Assembly: GCA_965153455.1 (NCBI GenBank)
Contig: OZ234498.1
Coordinates: forward strand, 17,794,001-17,858,000
DNA length: 64,000 nucleotides
Reading direction: 5' to 3'
DNA from: Sphagnum compactum
Lineage: Eukaryota; Bryophyta; Sphagnopsida; Sphagnales
The number at the start of each line of letters is the position of its first letter. The first letter of the stretch is position 1. Position numbers and translations under genes: made by a program. Under the pieces are notes generated by a model. The model worked only from the letters and a program-made list of their open reading frames with translations. It searched no databases and was not told where the DNA came from. This document shows, piece by piece, positions 23,101 through 34,331 of this stretch.

Positions 23101-24560
23101 ACATGACATCATGGAAATATATTTAACAATCACTTATACAACTAAATTGTAAGTGTAATGGGTAGGGTCATGTTTCACGGTTTTAATATGCCTATTTACA
23201 CTTACATACACAACGTTAGTAGAGACTCATAAGGCATCACAAAATCAACAATTCATTGCACTCGTTTAATCTTTGCCCTTTCGTTCCGCCTTGAACAAGG
23301 GAGGGAGGGATATATGGTATTACATTTTATACTGACCTTCGAAAGACTCACTTAAATGAACCTCATGAGTCCTAGTAGTTCTGTAGCACTTGAATGCAAA
23401 TGATGACTAAAGGGTTACCTATTTCCCTTTATGCCCTAATGTAGCGTCCTACTAAAGACCCACCTCCATAAACTACTACTGACAAAGTGGACTTAAATGT
23501 TATTGAAGTTTTGCCACTGAGTCAATGACTAAGTAATAAGTGATATCCAGGTGTCAAATCATTAGTGGCAGGCTTTCACCATAGATATCTCTGATATACC
23601 TAACCAAGGGAAAATCTTATGGCTATAATTGGCAGTGTGCACAGTGGCCCTTGAGAATTTCCAATACTTGGAAGCTGTAATAAGTGTAGGGAAACACCAC
23701 ACACTTGGAGTGGGGGAGTTCCTCAACAACAAAGTATCCCTCTGCCTTGGGTGGGTAGCTTACTTTAAAAACTCCCCACAAGGTGGAGTGGTGTTGTGAA
23801 CTCCTGCCCTTCCTCTGAAGGACAAGGCAATACCGAATGTAAAATTCCACATGATTTTAAAATTAATTTTTTTCCCCATGATAGCCATCGGGTACTAACC
23901 GAGTAAGTATCACAGGAGTTTCTTTTAAATACGAGATTTTAAATTCTTTCCTATGATACGCAATGGGTACCAACTGAGTATCGCAGGGATTTCTTAACAA
24001 AGCACTGTCACTTGAAAAAAACAGAATCAAATTGCATGAGCATCTTGTTTTCAGAAGTGCCGCCCACTGGGTTTTATGATCTGTAAGCATACCTCCAAAT
24101 ACACTAAGAAAAATCTCAGAAGTTTTGAAGCTTTCAATACTTGCAACCCAAGAGTAAGAAAGAAATTACATTAAAATACAATACCAGCCCAGCTACAAAC
24201 TAGAAACTACCGTGCATCACAAGTCCGGCCAATTAATAAGTTGAGCCGAATTTTGAGTTAAGAGCGGGAGCGAGGGTACTTACTTACTACTGGCTTGATC
24301 TGATGAATAATAACTTTGAAGGTAGCAGAGCAGGGCAGTTGCAACTTGCAGCTTACCAATGGTATGTTGTTAATTAATGATTCCTTGACCGCAACAACCA
24401 CTCCCTGCTTTATAACTTAATTACAACGCTCCGCAAGGTGCACTCCTCCTCCTCTACATTCGCTGCCACCATTATTGTGCTGCATGTGGGGAAGCGAAAA
24501 AGAGTCTCTAGACAGGCTTCACCAGCTCACTAATGCGGCCACAATGGTCGTCGTGATCAC
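20199..24560. other. AT-rich intergenic
   Basis: No gene recognised. Contents: a lone CACTA-like end at 21349-21369 (ACTGTGAGAGATCGTGTCC, similar to the MITE at 9817), a homopolymer G tract at 22578-22587, and two imperfect copies of 'ATGATA-CCAT-GGGTAC-AAC-GAGTA' at about 23878 and 23952. Strings of small open frames carry no family signature. Confidence 0.4.
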
Positions 24561-24956
24561 GGCCCAGAGTGAACCTTCAACCGGCACCCACCAGCGCACC
24601 ATGAAGCATAGATGGATGGTAAGCAGTCGGGAAACAGTTTTCTGTTGGGTTCCAGTTAACCCAGCTAACCATGGTGGTTAGCTCAGTTGCTTCTTTTACG
24701 ATTTCCTACCTACTAACAGCCCGCAAGCAGGTTAGTAAGTAGTTCGTGAAAAGTAGCCCTTTATGTGTATAAATCATCTACTTTCTTTCATAGTAGTCAT
24801 CTATTTTCTTCCCTATCTATCTACATACAGCACCTACTTCTTAGAGAATGGGTTACCAAGTTGAAACCAGATAGTCATTCAGTTGAGGTTCATCCACAAG
24901 TGAATCATAATAGACATCCAGTGGATGGTGCACTGGTGGGTGCTGGTTTACTCTGG
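24561..24956 (+). mobile_element. Repeat family A, plus copy
   Basis: Starts GGCCCAGAGTGAACC, has a small internal insertion before GGCACCCACCAGCGCACCAT, and ends GGTGGGTGCTGGTTTACTCT. The middle (CTAACCATGGTGGTTAGCTC, 'aatcatctacttt') matches the other family A copies and is longer than in the 18.7-kb copy. Confidence 0.78.
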
Positions 24957-26184
24957 ATCATGTCTACCCCTACTGTGCTGCACCAGACACATGACTGACT
25001 AGAACAAACCCCACAGCAGAAGGTGCGGAGCTGGTTTTTAGCGTGTTAAATCTCCTAATTTGTACTCTTGAATTCCCATTTTGACAAAAAAGGGAGGGGG
25101 GTGGTGGGGTTTTATAAAAAAATTGTGATGCAGCCAAACTGGCAATCATTCAAAGAAAATTTAGCCAAAATTTGGCTATAGACCAGATATGAAAGCCAAC
25201 AAATTTAAGAACCCTTTTATATTTTGTCTACATGTTGGAACCAGGGATTAATTTTTATTTTTTTTGTGATGTAACACAAGTTGTGATCTTCCATAAGATG
25301 ATTTAGCCAGTTTTTTTAAAGCTGAATGTGGCCATCAACAAAATAGGGTAGGTAGGCTGGTGAGTGAACACTTCAAAACTCAAAGGAGGTTGAACCCTCA
25401 CACTTTGTTCCTTGGCTTCTGAAGCTCAAAGAATGTTTGTAGCCTTTCACCTAGCCCTTCCAAACCACCAAAATTGCTCAATTTGATAAAGGAATGGGGG
25501 AAGATACGAGATTTTTGGTGTAAGGGGGTTCAGTGTTCATTGATGGGTGAATTAAAACAAATTACGACTTTCAGCTAAAAAATCTTTGATAGTTGCATTC
25601 TTGCCTCTGTAACGAAGTGAAGTTTTGTAAAGCTTTAATCAGGGCACCCATCAAATTTTAAATCACTCAAAACAGACTAAAAAATGAGGAAGACATGGGG
25701 CTGCAAGTAGAGAGAGGTCTACAGCTAATTTTTCAAAAAAATTAAAGCTAACTTTCATTAATCCTCTTCGTGTGTTTTCTGCTATGCTCCTTTACTTATG
25801 ATACGAAAAAGAACATTTGTGGCCCCCTCCAGTTTACTTGTCCAATGACACAAAAATCACTCAATTTGGTGGTAAAAACTCGTGGTGAAAATCTGAACTT
25901 TTAATTAAAAAAATTAAGGCAAATTAATTAAGGTCATTGAAGTTTCCCAGCAAAATCCTTTGTATGTGTTGAAAATCATATTTTTCAGGTCGAAACAATG
26001 CCAAAATTCGCCCCAAAAGGAACTGCTATAATAACTTCGAAGTGGACTACATAGTAGCCAAAGCAGTGAGACACACACTGGCTGGAAAACTGGTACTGTT
26101 CGGCCAAGGTCCCACGCTCCGCCTCTAAAGTATTGTGTAGAACAGGTGCGCGCGTACCCATGATGCAGCAGCGCTCATCTGTTT
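24957..26184. other. Intergenic with hAT-like MITE fragments
   Basis: Degenerate hAT-like blocks: GATGCAGCCAAACTGGCAAT near 25128, a second start 'gatgtaacacaagttgtgat' near 25266 that suggests nesting, and 'aaaatcatatttttcaggtc' near 25973. The last stretch leads into the aspartic protease promoter. Confidence 0.45.
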
Positions 26185-26209
26185 GAGAGAGAGAGAGAGA
26201 GAATAAATA
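26185..26209 (+). promoter_or_regulatory. GA microsatellite and TATA-like AATAAATA upstream of the protease
   Basis: A (GA)9 run (26185-26202) followed by AATAAATA and a GC-alternating GGCGCGCGCG. GA repeats near transcription starts are common in plants. A functional core promoter is inferred from position only. Confidence 0.35.
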
Positions 26210-26595
26210 CTGGCGCGCGCGACAGTAGTGGACCAGCCTAGTGGAGCAGTTGGTACCAGTTGCAGTAGCCCATGTAAAACTTACTAGGGTCCCACCAGGC
26301 GTCAGTAGAAGAACTGGAAGGAGAAAGCTGTGGTTGTTGTGGTCGTGCCAAAGAGAAGAGTACGCGAGCTCACAGTCAGTAGTGACTACTGACAAGCAAA
26401 CAGGCGGGCTGGGTATCTCTTCTCTAGCTAGTCAGAATCGAAGCGACAGCAACTTCAGAGTTGCATTAGAGAAAAGGAGCGGCTGGACGTCCAGCAGCTG
26501 CAGGAATCGCCGCGCGTGACGTCCTTGTCAATAAAATGAGATCGCACAGCTCTGGAGCTGGATCAGGTGCTGCAGGGAGGAGCTGGAGAAGAAAT

Positions 26596-28668
26596 ATGGG
26601 AGGAGTCTCGCGCGTCTTGTGTGTGGTGGTGATATTAGTGGTACTAACAACGGTGGTGCAATGTGTGGGAGCGGAGTCTCTGAAGCGCACCTTCCTGCAG
26701 CCGGCCCCAGATTTGATTAAGGAGAATTTTCCGCTCTCGAATTTGACGAGACATGTCGTCGATCGTGTGCAACTCGCTGACTGCAAGTATGAGACAACGA
26801 AAGATGACGATGTGAGTAGTTATGGGCTGTTTGTTTTGAGGGACATTCATGTGTGCACGAAGCTCTGGAGGTATCATCTTGTTGTCTTTACTGGTGCAAT
26901 AGCTAGCTTCAGGACAGGATTTGAGCAGCTCTCCGTTCCCATGGTCCAGTCCCACGTTACCGTGCAAAAACTAAGTTGCTTGATGATCCTGTGTTATATG
27001 ATTTCTTGCAGGTGGTTCGTGTTCGGCTTATGCACCGAGATCACCCGGATTCTCCTTTCAGTTCTTCTAGCAGCAAAAGCTTTCAAACGCGGTTTGCGGA
27101 GGCTTTGCAAAGGAGTTACTCTCGTGCCGCTTACTTGGGAGAGAAAATGCGAACCCCAGCTTCCGCCAACGCCCAAAACAAATTTGAAAGCGCAGTCTCG
27201 GCGGGCACCGGAGAATATCTCATGTCGCTGTCTCTTGGAACTCCTCCTCAGCAATTCGCTGCAATAGTCGATACTGGTAGTGACCTGAATTGGGTGCAGT
27301 GCTTGCCGTGCAAAGTCTGCTATCAGCAGACAACCAGCAAGTTCGATCCTTCGAAATCATCAACATTTCACGCCGTGCCTTGCACGAACCAGTTGTGCCA
27401 GGTACAAGTTTTAGGTGCAAACCTACATATGTTGCATACTTCTGAGAGTTAGCCCAGCAGTCTCTTCTCTCAGTTTTGGATTTCCAGCTACATCAGACCT
27501 GATGTGCGTGGTGCTCACCTTCTTCTGATCTTCTTACAGGCCCTTCCGGTTCAAGAATGCGCCGATGCAGCCTGCCAGTATGACTACGTATATGGCGATC
27601 AGTCGAGCACTTCCGGTGAATTAGCTTTCGATACCATCTCTCTAAGGAATGGCGGCATTCCTGAAGGCATCCCAAATTTTGCTTTCGGCTGTGGACACTC
27701 GAACCAAGGCACGTTTGCTGGTGCCGGTGGGCTTGTAGGACTTGGCCAAGGTCCTGTGTCTCTCATATCTCAGCTCAGCTCAACGTTTCCCAATAGATTC
27801 TCCTACTGCTTGGTCAACTTAAATGCGGCCGCCACCACCACCAGTGCACTTTTGTTCGGGAATGTGGATGTAGTTGCTGGCGTTCAGTATACTCCTATCG
27901 TCAGCAACCCTCTACACCCTACCTACTACTATGTTCAAATGGTGGGTATAAGCGTGGGCGGAAACAATCTTGACATCGCTGCAAGCACTTTTGACATCGA
28001 CAGTTCCGGCGGCGGTGGAACAATCCTGGACTCGGGAACCACCATTACTATGCTTACTCTGCCTGCCTACGAAGCCGTTTTAACGGTGAGAGACGCACAG
28101 GCTGCCAACTAGCTCTACCCATTTGTGTTGTGTTGTTCGTCCCATACACAAATGTTTATTGCTTGGAAATCCTCGGCAACATGTCCGTCCGGGCAGGAAG
28201 CTGGATACATACATACATACCCAGACATAGTGATTCTATTTTGCTCTATTTTGTGAGTGATGCAGAATGCAACGAGCAACAACAGCATCAGCAGGAAATC
28301 CTGTGCTTTGCTATTCACCAGTCCTAATAATTTTCTGATCCTGTTTCTCACTGATGCAGGCTTTCAAGGCACAGATCACGTATCCTTTAGTCGATGGTAC
28401 TCCATACGGACTGGATTTGTGCTTCGACATTGCAGGTGTTACCAACCCTACAGTTCCAGAAATGTCATTCCAGTTCCAGGGTGGAGCAAACTTCCAGCTC
28501 CTTCCTGAGAACCTGTTTGCCATTGTCGACACAGCCAATACTGTGCTCTGTTTGGCTATGGCAGGCAGTCAGGGATTTAGCATCATTGGCAACATTCAGC
28601 AACAAGATCATCTGGTGATCTACGACCGGGTGGCTCAAAGGATTGGCTTTGCTGTCACCACTTGTTAG
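26596..28668 (+). CDS. Nepenthesin-type (A1) aspartic protease, 4 exons
   Basis: Secreted aspartic endopeptidase precursor, 486 aa. Exons: 26596-26811, 27012-27401, 27540-28085, 28360-28668; all introns are GT-AG and phase 0. The start at 26596 gives a clean signal peptide (hydrophobic VLCVVVILVVLTTVVQ, residues about 7-22). A Met at 26536 would add 20 residues. The prodomain has RLMHRDHPDSPF (about 77-88), typical of plant CDR1/nepenthesin-like proteases. First active-site motif DTGSDLNWVQC with Asp159, second DSGTT with Asp366. A Cys-rich insert (CLPCKVCYQQ...) follows the first motif, and YGDQSSTSGELAFDT and a C-terminal GFSIIGNIQQQ block are standard. Both catalytic Asp are present, so activity is expected. 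Substrate and pathway cannot be told; relatives act in apoplast, vacuole or defence signalling. It stands alone between repeats. Confidence 0.93.
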
Positions 28669-28723
28669 ACAGCAAGAAGTTGAGCACCAGATACACACAA
28701 AGTCTTCATACGTCATGTCAATT

Positions 28724-28749
28724 CACTCTTTCTAGATAAAGAAAGAGTG
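28724..28749 (+). other. Small hairpin in the protease 3' region
   Basis: CACTCTTTC, 8-base loop, GAAAGAGTG, about 55 bp past the stop codon. It would form a stem in the 3' UTR; function unknown. Confidence 0.35.
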
Positions 28750-29939
28750 TAAGGTTTGTGCAAGCAGCAATTCCCAGTCAAGTCACCCACAAAATTTGTG
28801 ATTAAACTTTTACAAAGTCATTACAATTGTAGCTGCAAATCTCCCTCTCTCAGTAGAATTTTGATGTATCAACAGCTAGACAACCCTAACGAATTCATCA
28901 CTAATGGACCTCTGGGACAACTTTATAATTTACAAGCAGATTTGTTAGCAAAGTAATTACCTCTTGCTACAGAGGTTACAAAGTTGTTTAGTTATCAATG
29001 ATGTCATTTCATTGCCAGTGGATGTACTTGCAGTTTCATTCATAGTTAGTGTGGGTTGTGGTGTGCATCTCTCTACATACCCAACAAGTCGCTCATCCCT
29101 CTAATAGCTGTGTGCTGCATGGCAAGTTGAAGCAATCATGAGAAATGATGGAATCTTGTTACTGCAGTAGGTCATGTAACTGCGAAACAAATTTGAGCTA
29201 CAAAGCACAGCTTTGACAATGCGGCTAGATCTGCAATTACTCACATGATTGTTTCTAAGGTCAAGCCAACATTTTTCACAATGTTTTGCACCGCAGACAA
29301 GTTTCTTCAATTTCCTAAGAAATTTATATGCCAATTTCCTAACTTTGCTGTAATTTTAGGGTGAGGAAGAATGCAAGGGTGTAAACCTTGCAAAGCTTGC
29401 TGATTTGACGTTGAAGGCTTGATGTGCTCTGTAGCAATTTTGTTGTTGTTTAATCAGAAGTTTTGTACCGGGCTGTTATTCAGTTGCTTACCTTAGGTGA
29501 AATTGCAAGTTATTCTTAGTATTTTGCTTTCCAAAGTCTTGTTTCCTTAATAACTGATGGAGATTCATAGATAAACAGAAACACACAATGCTATTAAGAT
29601 CACAAGCACACATTGATATAGAAATTTGATCATCTTTTATTATGCATTTGTGAAGAAAGCACCTACTGCAACAACAGGAAGTCAGCAATCCCATATCAGC
29701 AAGGTACCAACTTGACAGGAAAAGCGATTCAAGAAATACTCTTTTCTCATTCTTTTCACAGATGTGACTACAAAACCAGTCTGTGAACACCAGTAAACTT
29801 TCATCAGCTTCTTTGTGTGAGTTGAATATCAATCTAAGCATTCTCTGAAAAGGGATGAACTTGTCAAATGTGAGCAATTTCATAAAAATATCTTCCATTT
29901 ATATAGCTATATTCAAATACACCATGTGGATCTCATTTC
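28750..29939. other. Intergenic between protease and Copia remnant
   Basis: No gene seen. It probably contains the protease polyadenylation region on the left and any decayed 3' end of the Copia element on the right; no LTR could be recognised. Confidence 0.4.
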
Positions 29940-32230
29940 GCCCATCAAAATCCCCTAACATGTGGAACTACAAATCTATGTGCTTGAGCCTTTGGTGAAA
30001 CTCCAGATTAAGTACTAATTGAATAGCACTTCGATTATTGTTGTAGAGAATAGTGGGTTGATTCTATATCTATCAATAAGCACTACACCTACACTACTTT
30101 TTACTACCAAACATGCTACTACATATGTGGAAGATCTTGCAATGCAAAGTTGTTATTTGTTGACCCATGACATTGCTCCTTGGTTGAGCATCAAGACACA
30201 CCCACTTCTAGAATTTCAATCATCGAAATCTTCAGCATAGTTAACAATTGCAAAGGATGTCAACTCAGCTTCTCTCCTTATGAATAACATAATGAGTATA
30301 TTGTTGTCACCTTCAAGTATTTGAAAATCCTCTTCATTGTAGTGCAATGAATTTTGCTTAGGGTTTTGAGAAAATGTTGCCACTGTGTTCACTACATATG
30401 CAATGTTTGGATGAATACTCCTAAACATAAGACTTTTTACTTCCTCTTGTACGGAAAGTCTTCTTCACATCATCATTTTCATGTGAAACATTTAGGCAAA
30501 GTACATTGAAAATCACCAAGGTGGTAACAATGTATGCTTCAACCAATCCAAATTTAGCACTGATATGTAAATGTAACATGTTTCATCAAGAATTCTCAAC
30601 TTCAAACTTTTGACTTCTATGGATGGCAAACCTACATAAACTTCTACATCACTAAATGTTAATTCAAATTTCTAACTGAGAAATTGACCATTTCTATAAG
30701 CTTTCCCCCATCTAAGAAACAATTTAAACCATCATCCACAAATATAATGGTGAATAATTTTTGGGGAATGTAGATACAAGGATTTACTACATGGGGATGA
30801 AGGTCATACTAGAAAAGATGAACCTTTTGGTTGGTCCATAAAAACTTCTTATGTGAACTTGCCATGCAAGAATGTTGTTCTTATGTCAAATTGTATCATG
30901 TCAAGATCTTCAATTGCAACAATGGAAAGGATTGTCATGATGGAATCAAATTTAGCAACATGTGCATATGTCTATTGATAGTCAATACCATACTTCTATG
31001 AACACCTTTTTGCTACAAGCCTCATCTTGTATCTTTCAACAATGCCATCAACTTAAGGTTTTATTTCAAAAACCCACTTGCACTTTATGGATTGTCTTCC
31101 CTTTGTTTACCAATTTCCATGTCTCATTTTTCATGTGTAAAGAAGAAACTTCCTCTTCCATGGTTTTTTTTGATTTCAACCATAGTGATGACATCATTAT
31201 TGAACCTCAAATTGTGTTGGTTCATTTGGTAAAGGAACAAACTTAATGTGTCCTACAAATGTAGGATATGTGTTTGTGCTCATTCCCCAAATGAACGTGG
31301 TGGTCTTTGTACCTTAAATACTTTTGCATATTGTCGTGGTACTTCCACATGCACATCTAATATCTTTACATGTTTATTAATTGGAACTTGAATGTTCAAC
31401 CAAACATTGTCACCATTTCCTACCTCTTGGTCTTCATTTTGTGGCAACTTTGTTTCTCCATTTCGAAAAACATCTGCTAGACATGGCACTTAAATGAAAA
31501 AATTGTCTTCTTTTAATTGTCAAAGTCATTGATGATAATTGCAACTACATTTTGGTGAAGTTTCAACTTCATATGTTGAAGTTATGGGGTTTCCTTCTTC
31601 ATTGAATAATAAATTTTAGCTCACAATCACTTGCCTTTTGAACATCCCAACATGTACAAGCCTTTGATTCTTGCACAAAATCTTTAAACTCTCCCATTCA
31701 TGAATTTACCTCCTCTATCACTTTTGATTTTCTTGACATCATTGCCTATTTCTCTCTTGGAATCAATAAGTAATTGTTTAAACTCTTAAAAGACTTCACT
31801 CTTTGAGCTTTGGTACAACTTAAGATTGTGGTCATCTTTGAAACATAAAGTGACAATTTCGTTCCTCCCATTAATTCCACATTCAATATGTACACATTGG
31901 CATGACAAAACTCAAGTACTTCAAATCTCTTTCATTATTGGATGAGAGGAAATGCAAGTCAATGATTCTTGCCGATTGCACAAGTTTCACATAACTTGAG
32001 CTTAGCCTTAGGATTGAGTATATGTAATCCTCCCACTACTTTGGTCCTCCCCATTAACTTGAAGGTATCTACATTGATAGGACCAAGTTTGTCATGTCAA
32101 AGTCGTAATGTCATTCCTTTTATTTTCATTGCAACATTTGATTATGTATTTGGTGAACAATTTTCATGTTTACAATCTTTACAAAGTTTAGTTTTTAAGA
32201 TTCATCATTAAGAATTTTCCTTTTTTTTTG
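29940..32230 (-). pseudogene. Ty1/Copia polyprotein remnant (INT-RT-RNase H)
   Basis: The minus strand, read right to left, carries the Copia pol order in broken frames. GAG-pre-integrase has CETCAIGKNH (near 31970-32000). Integrase remnants include SDRGGKF (near 31700). A reverse-transcriptase part has 'DIRTTFLHGKF' (near 30860). Next come HPNIAYVVNTV and NPKQN (30320-30420), and the RNase H part has SGCVLMLNQGAMSWVNK and RSAIQLVLN...RLKHIDL (29950-30190). Many stops and frameshifts make it non-functional. No flanking LTRs were found. Confidence 0.82.
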
Positions 32231-34331
32231 TTAAAAAACATTTTGCAATTTGTTTTGATATATATAGCTATAAACACCAAGTTGTCAATAGCTTTCCCAA
32301 TAGAGAATAAACTCCTTAAATTTAGTACAAGTAGAACGTCAAGTAGGGTGTTTTTTCTTCATTTATCAAATACAAGAGCCAACATTTCAATGTCACCAAT
32401 TTTAGCAATTGTTAGATATACTATTTTGTAGGTGATTAACCTTTGAAAGTATAGATCTTGGGGTCATTTCTTTTCACATGAGCCTAAACACCACATACCC
32501 AATTGGACATAGCTTAGTTATTGCATCACTTACCCAAGTCTCACATCTCTGACCTTGATTATTACAATCACCTCACACAATGGTCACTCTCTATCTACAA
32601 ATGGAGTGCATTATTCCCTTATACCACACATACACAATTTCACATTCTATACTCCAAGATCTTGCAATGGTAACCTCCCCACATACTCAAATACACCCCC
32701 ATAAATACTTACACACACATGCACATATACATAACATAAACTACCATATCTAAAATCATCATTGCATTCACCAAAAACACAACAAAATTGGAGCACTAAC
32801 TCCCTCTCCATGTCTTTGAATGACCCCCGGGCCCCTAAAAGTCCTCCCATTTCCTCTTTATATTCCTAAAGCAATGATTATGTTCTTTAACAAACTCCTA
32901 CCAAATTTTAATTAGTTGTAACTAATTGCCATTGTTGGCTTGGTTGGTCATCAACTTACCAAGAGGTGGGATAACTACAACTTGACTTGCTATGTGTTGC
33001 ATATCAACTTGCTACATGTCAATTTGCTATTGTCTATAGCTTGTCTTACTTCCTTCTTGGCTTACCAATCCTATAAAGCTTCATATTTACACTTACATCA
33101 TTTTTGTAATCATCATTCCCTAACATAATCACCTTCTTACGTTTGTAGTGTCCTCACACATCTAACTCCTGTTCTTTGCAATTGCCCTCTTCAATTCTGT
33201 GGTAGAGTTGGAGATGATATTGCAACAAGAGTTGTAAGTACTTGTGATGCTCCTATAATTAGGTACCTAGTCCTTATTTTGTTGTTCCTTTTTTCGAAAT
33301 TTAGATTAATCTCTAAATTTAAATTCTCGTCTAATTGTTTTTGAATTTTAGATTCAGGGTGTGAATGCAGCATTAAAGGACATGGAGGGTGCCATTTTTT
33401 TTCTGTTTTTTGCATGGAGGTTGTCATTTTCCATGGACTAAGTGTCTATAATGACATTGTGATTGGGTGGTGCACATGTGATCTAACTAGGCAACATGAT
33501 GACCATGAAGAGGCAAGTTAAATTGGACTAATGAAAAAACAATTAAAATGATAAATTAAACTTTGTTTTCCTGAACCCAACTTCCAAGGTTGATCAAAAG
33601 ACTTGAATGCAAAATGAATCTTTACCAAATGGACTAGCAAACCAAGTTCACCACTTGATTCAAACTGTTGGCACAACTTTTCTCCCCACTTTGCACCTCA
33701 ATCATAAACTACCAAACTTGATTAAACGAACACTTATTGAGGTATGCTAAAAAAAAATAGATAATTGAATTCCACAATATTCACAATCATAGTACGTGAA
33801 CAGGGCAATGACTTCTTGTGCTGATCACATGACAAACCAACCCATTCAAACACTTCAAAGCATGAATGTGTTGTCACAATTTCACCTTGCCTCCAATTTC
33901 TTTTGCTTAATTTTTCACCAATCCACAGCCTCTTTGATGTGGTCCATATCAAACTCCTTCACCAATGCTGGTTTTATCACATGACAACCTCGACATTTGA
34001 CCAAATGTTCTTGTTCATGTCCACACCTTTGAAATAATGTCTACTTTAAATTTGGGTTCAATGAGTTTGAGTCGTTGCAAGTCAATGTGCCACTTCTGGC
34101 TATGTAGAGTCTTAGAGAAAACATGAAATAACAGATGAAACTTGAGATATTCCAAGTATTCCAACTTATAAGTATCTGAATAATTTTGTTGTAACACTTT
34201 AGGTAGACTGTGGTATGACCTAAAACCTTATGAGCTAAAAGTCTTTAGGAGGCCAAGATTATTCATGAGATTGCACAATCCATGGAGTAAAATCACAATT
34301 GTAGTAATTCACAAAAGGCTAACACTACTAT
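32231..34331. other. Intergenic, no gene recognised
   Basis: AT-rich; the 5' part may be decayed Copia gag. A CA-rich stretch lies at 32620-32730. The right end borders the 3' end of the acyltransferase gene and should include its 3' UTR. Confidence 0.4.

Noticed and set aside
26536-26595. Upstream in-frame Met of the aspartic protease
   Set aside because: Would place 20 Ser/Gly/Arg-rich residues before the hydrophobic signal peptide; the Met at 26596 gives a normal signal peptide. Not excluded.
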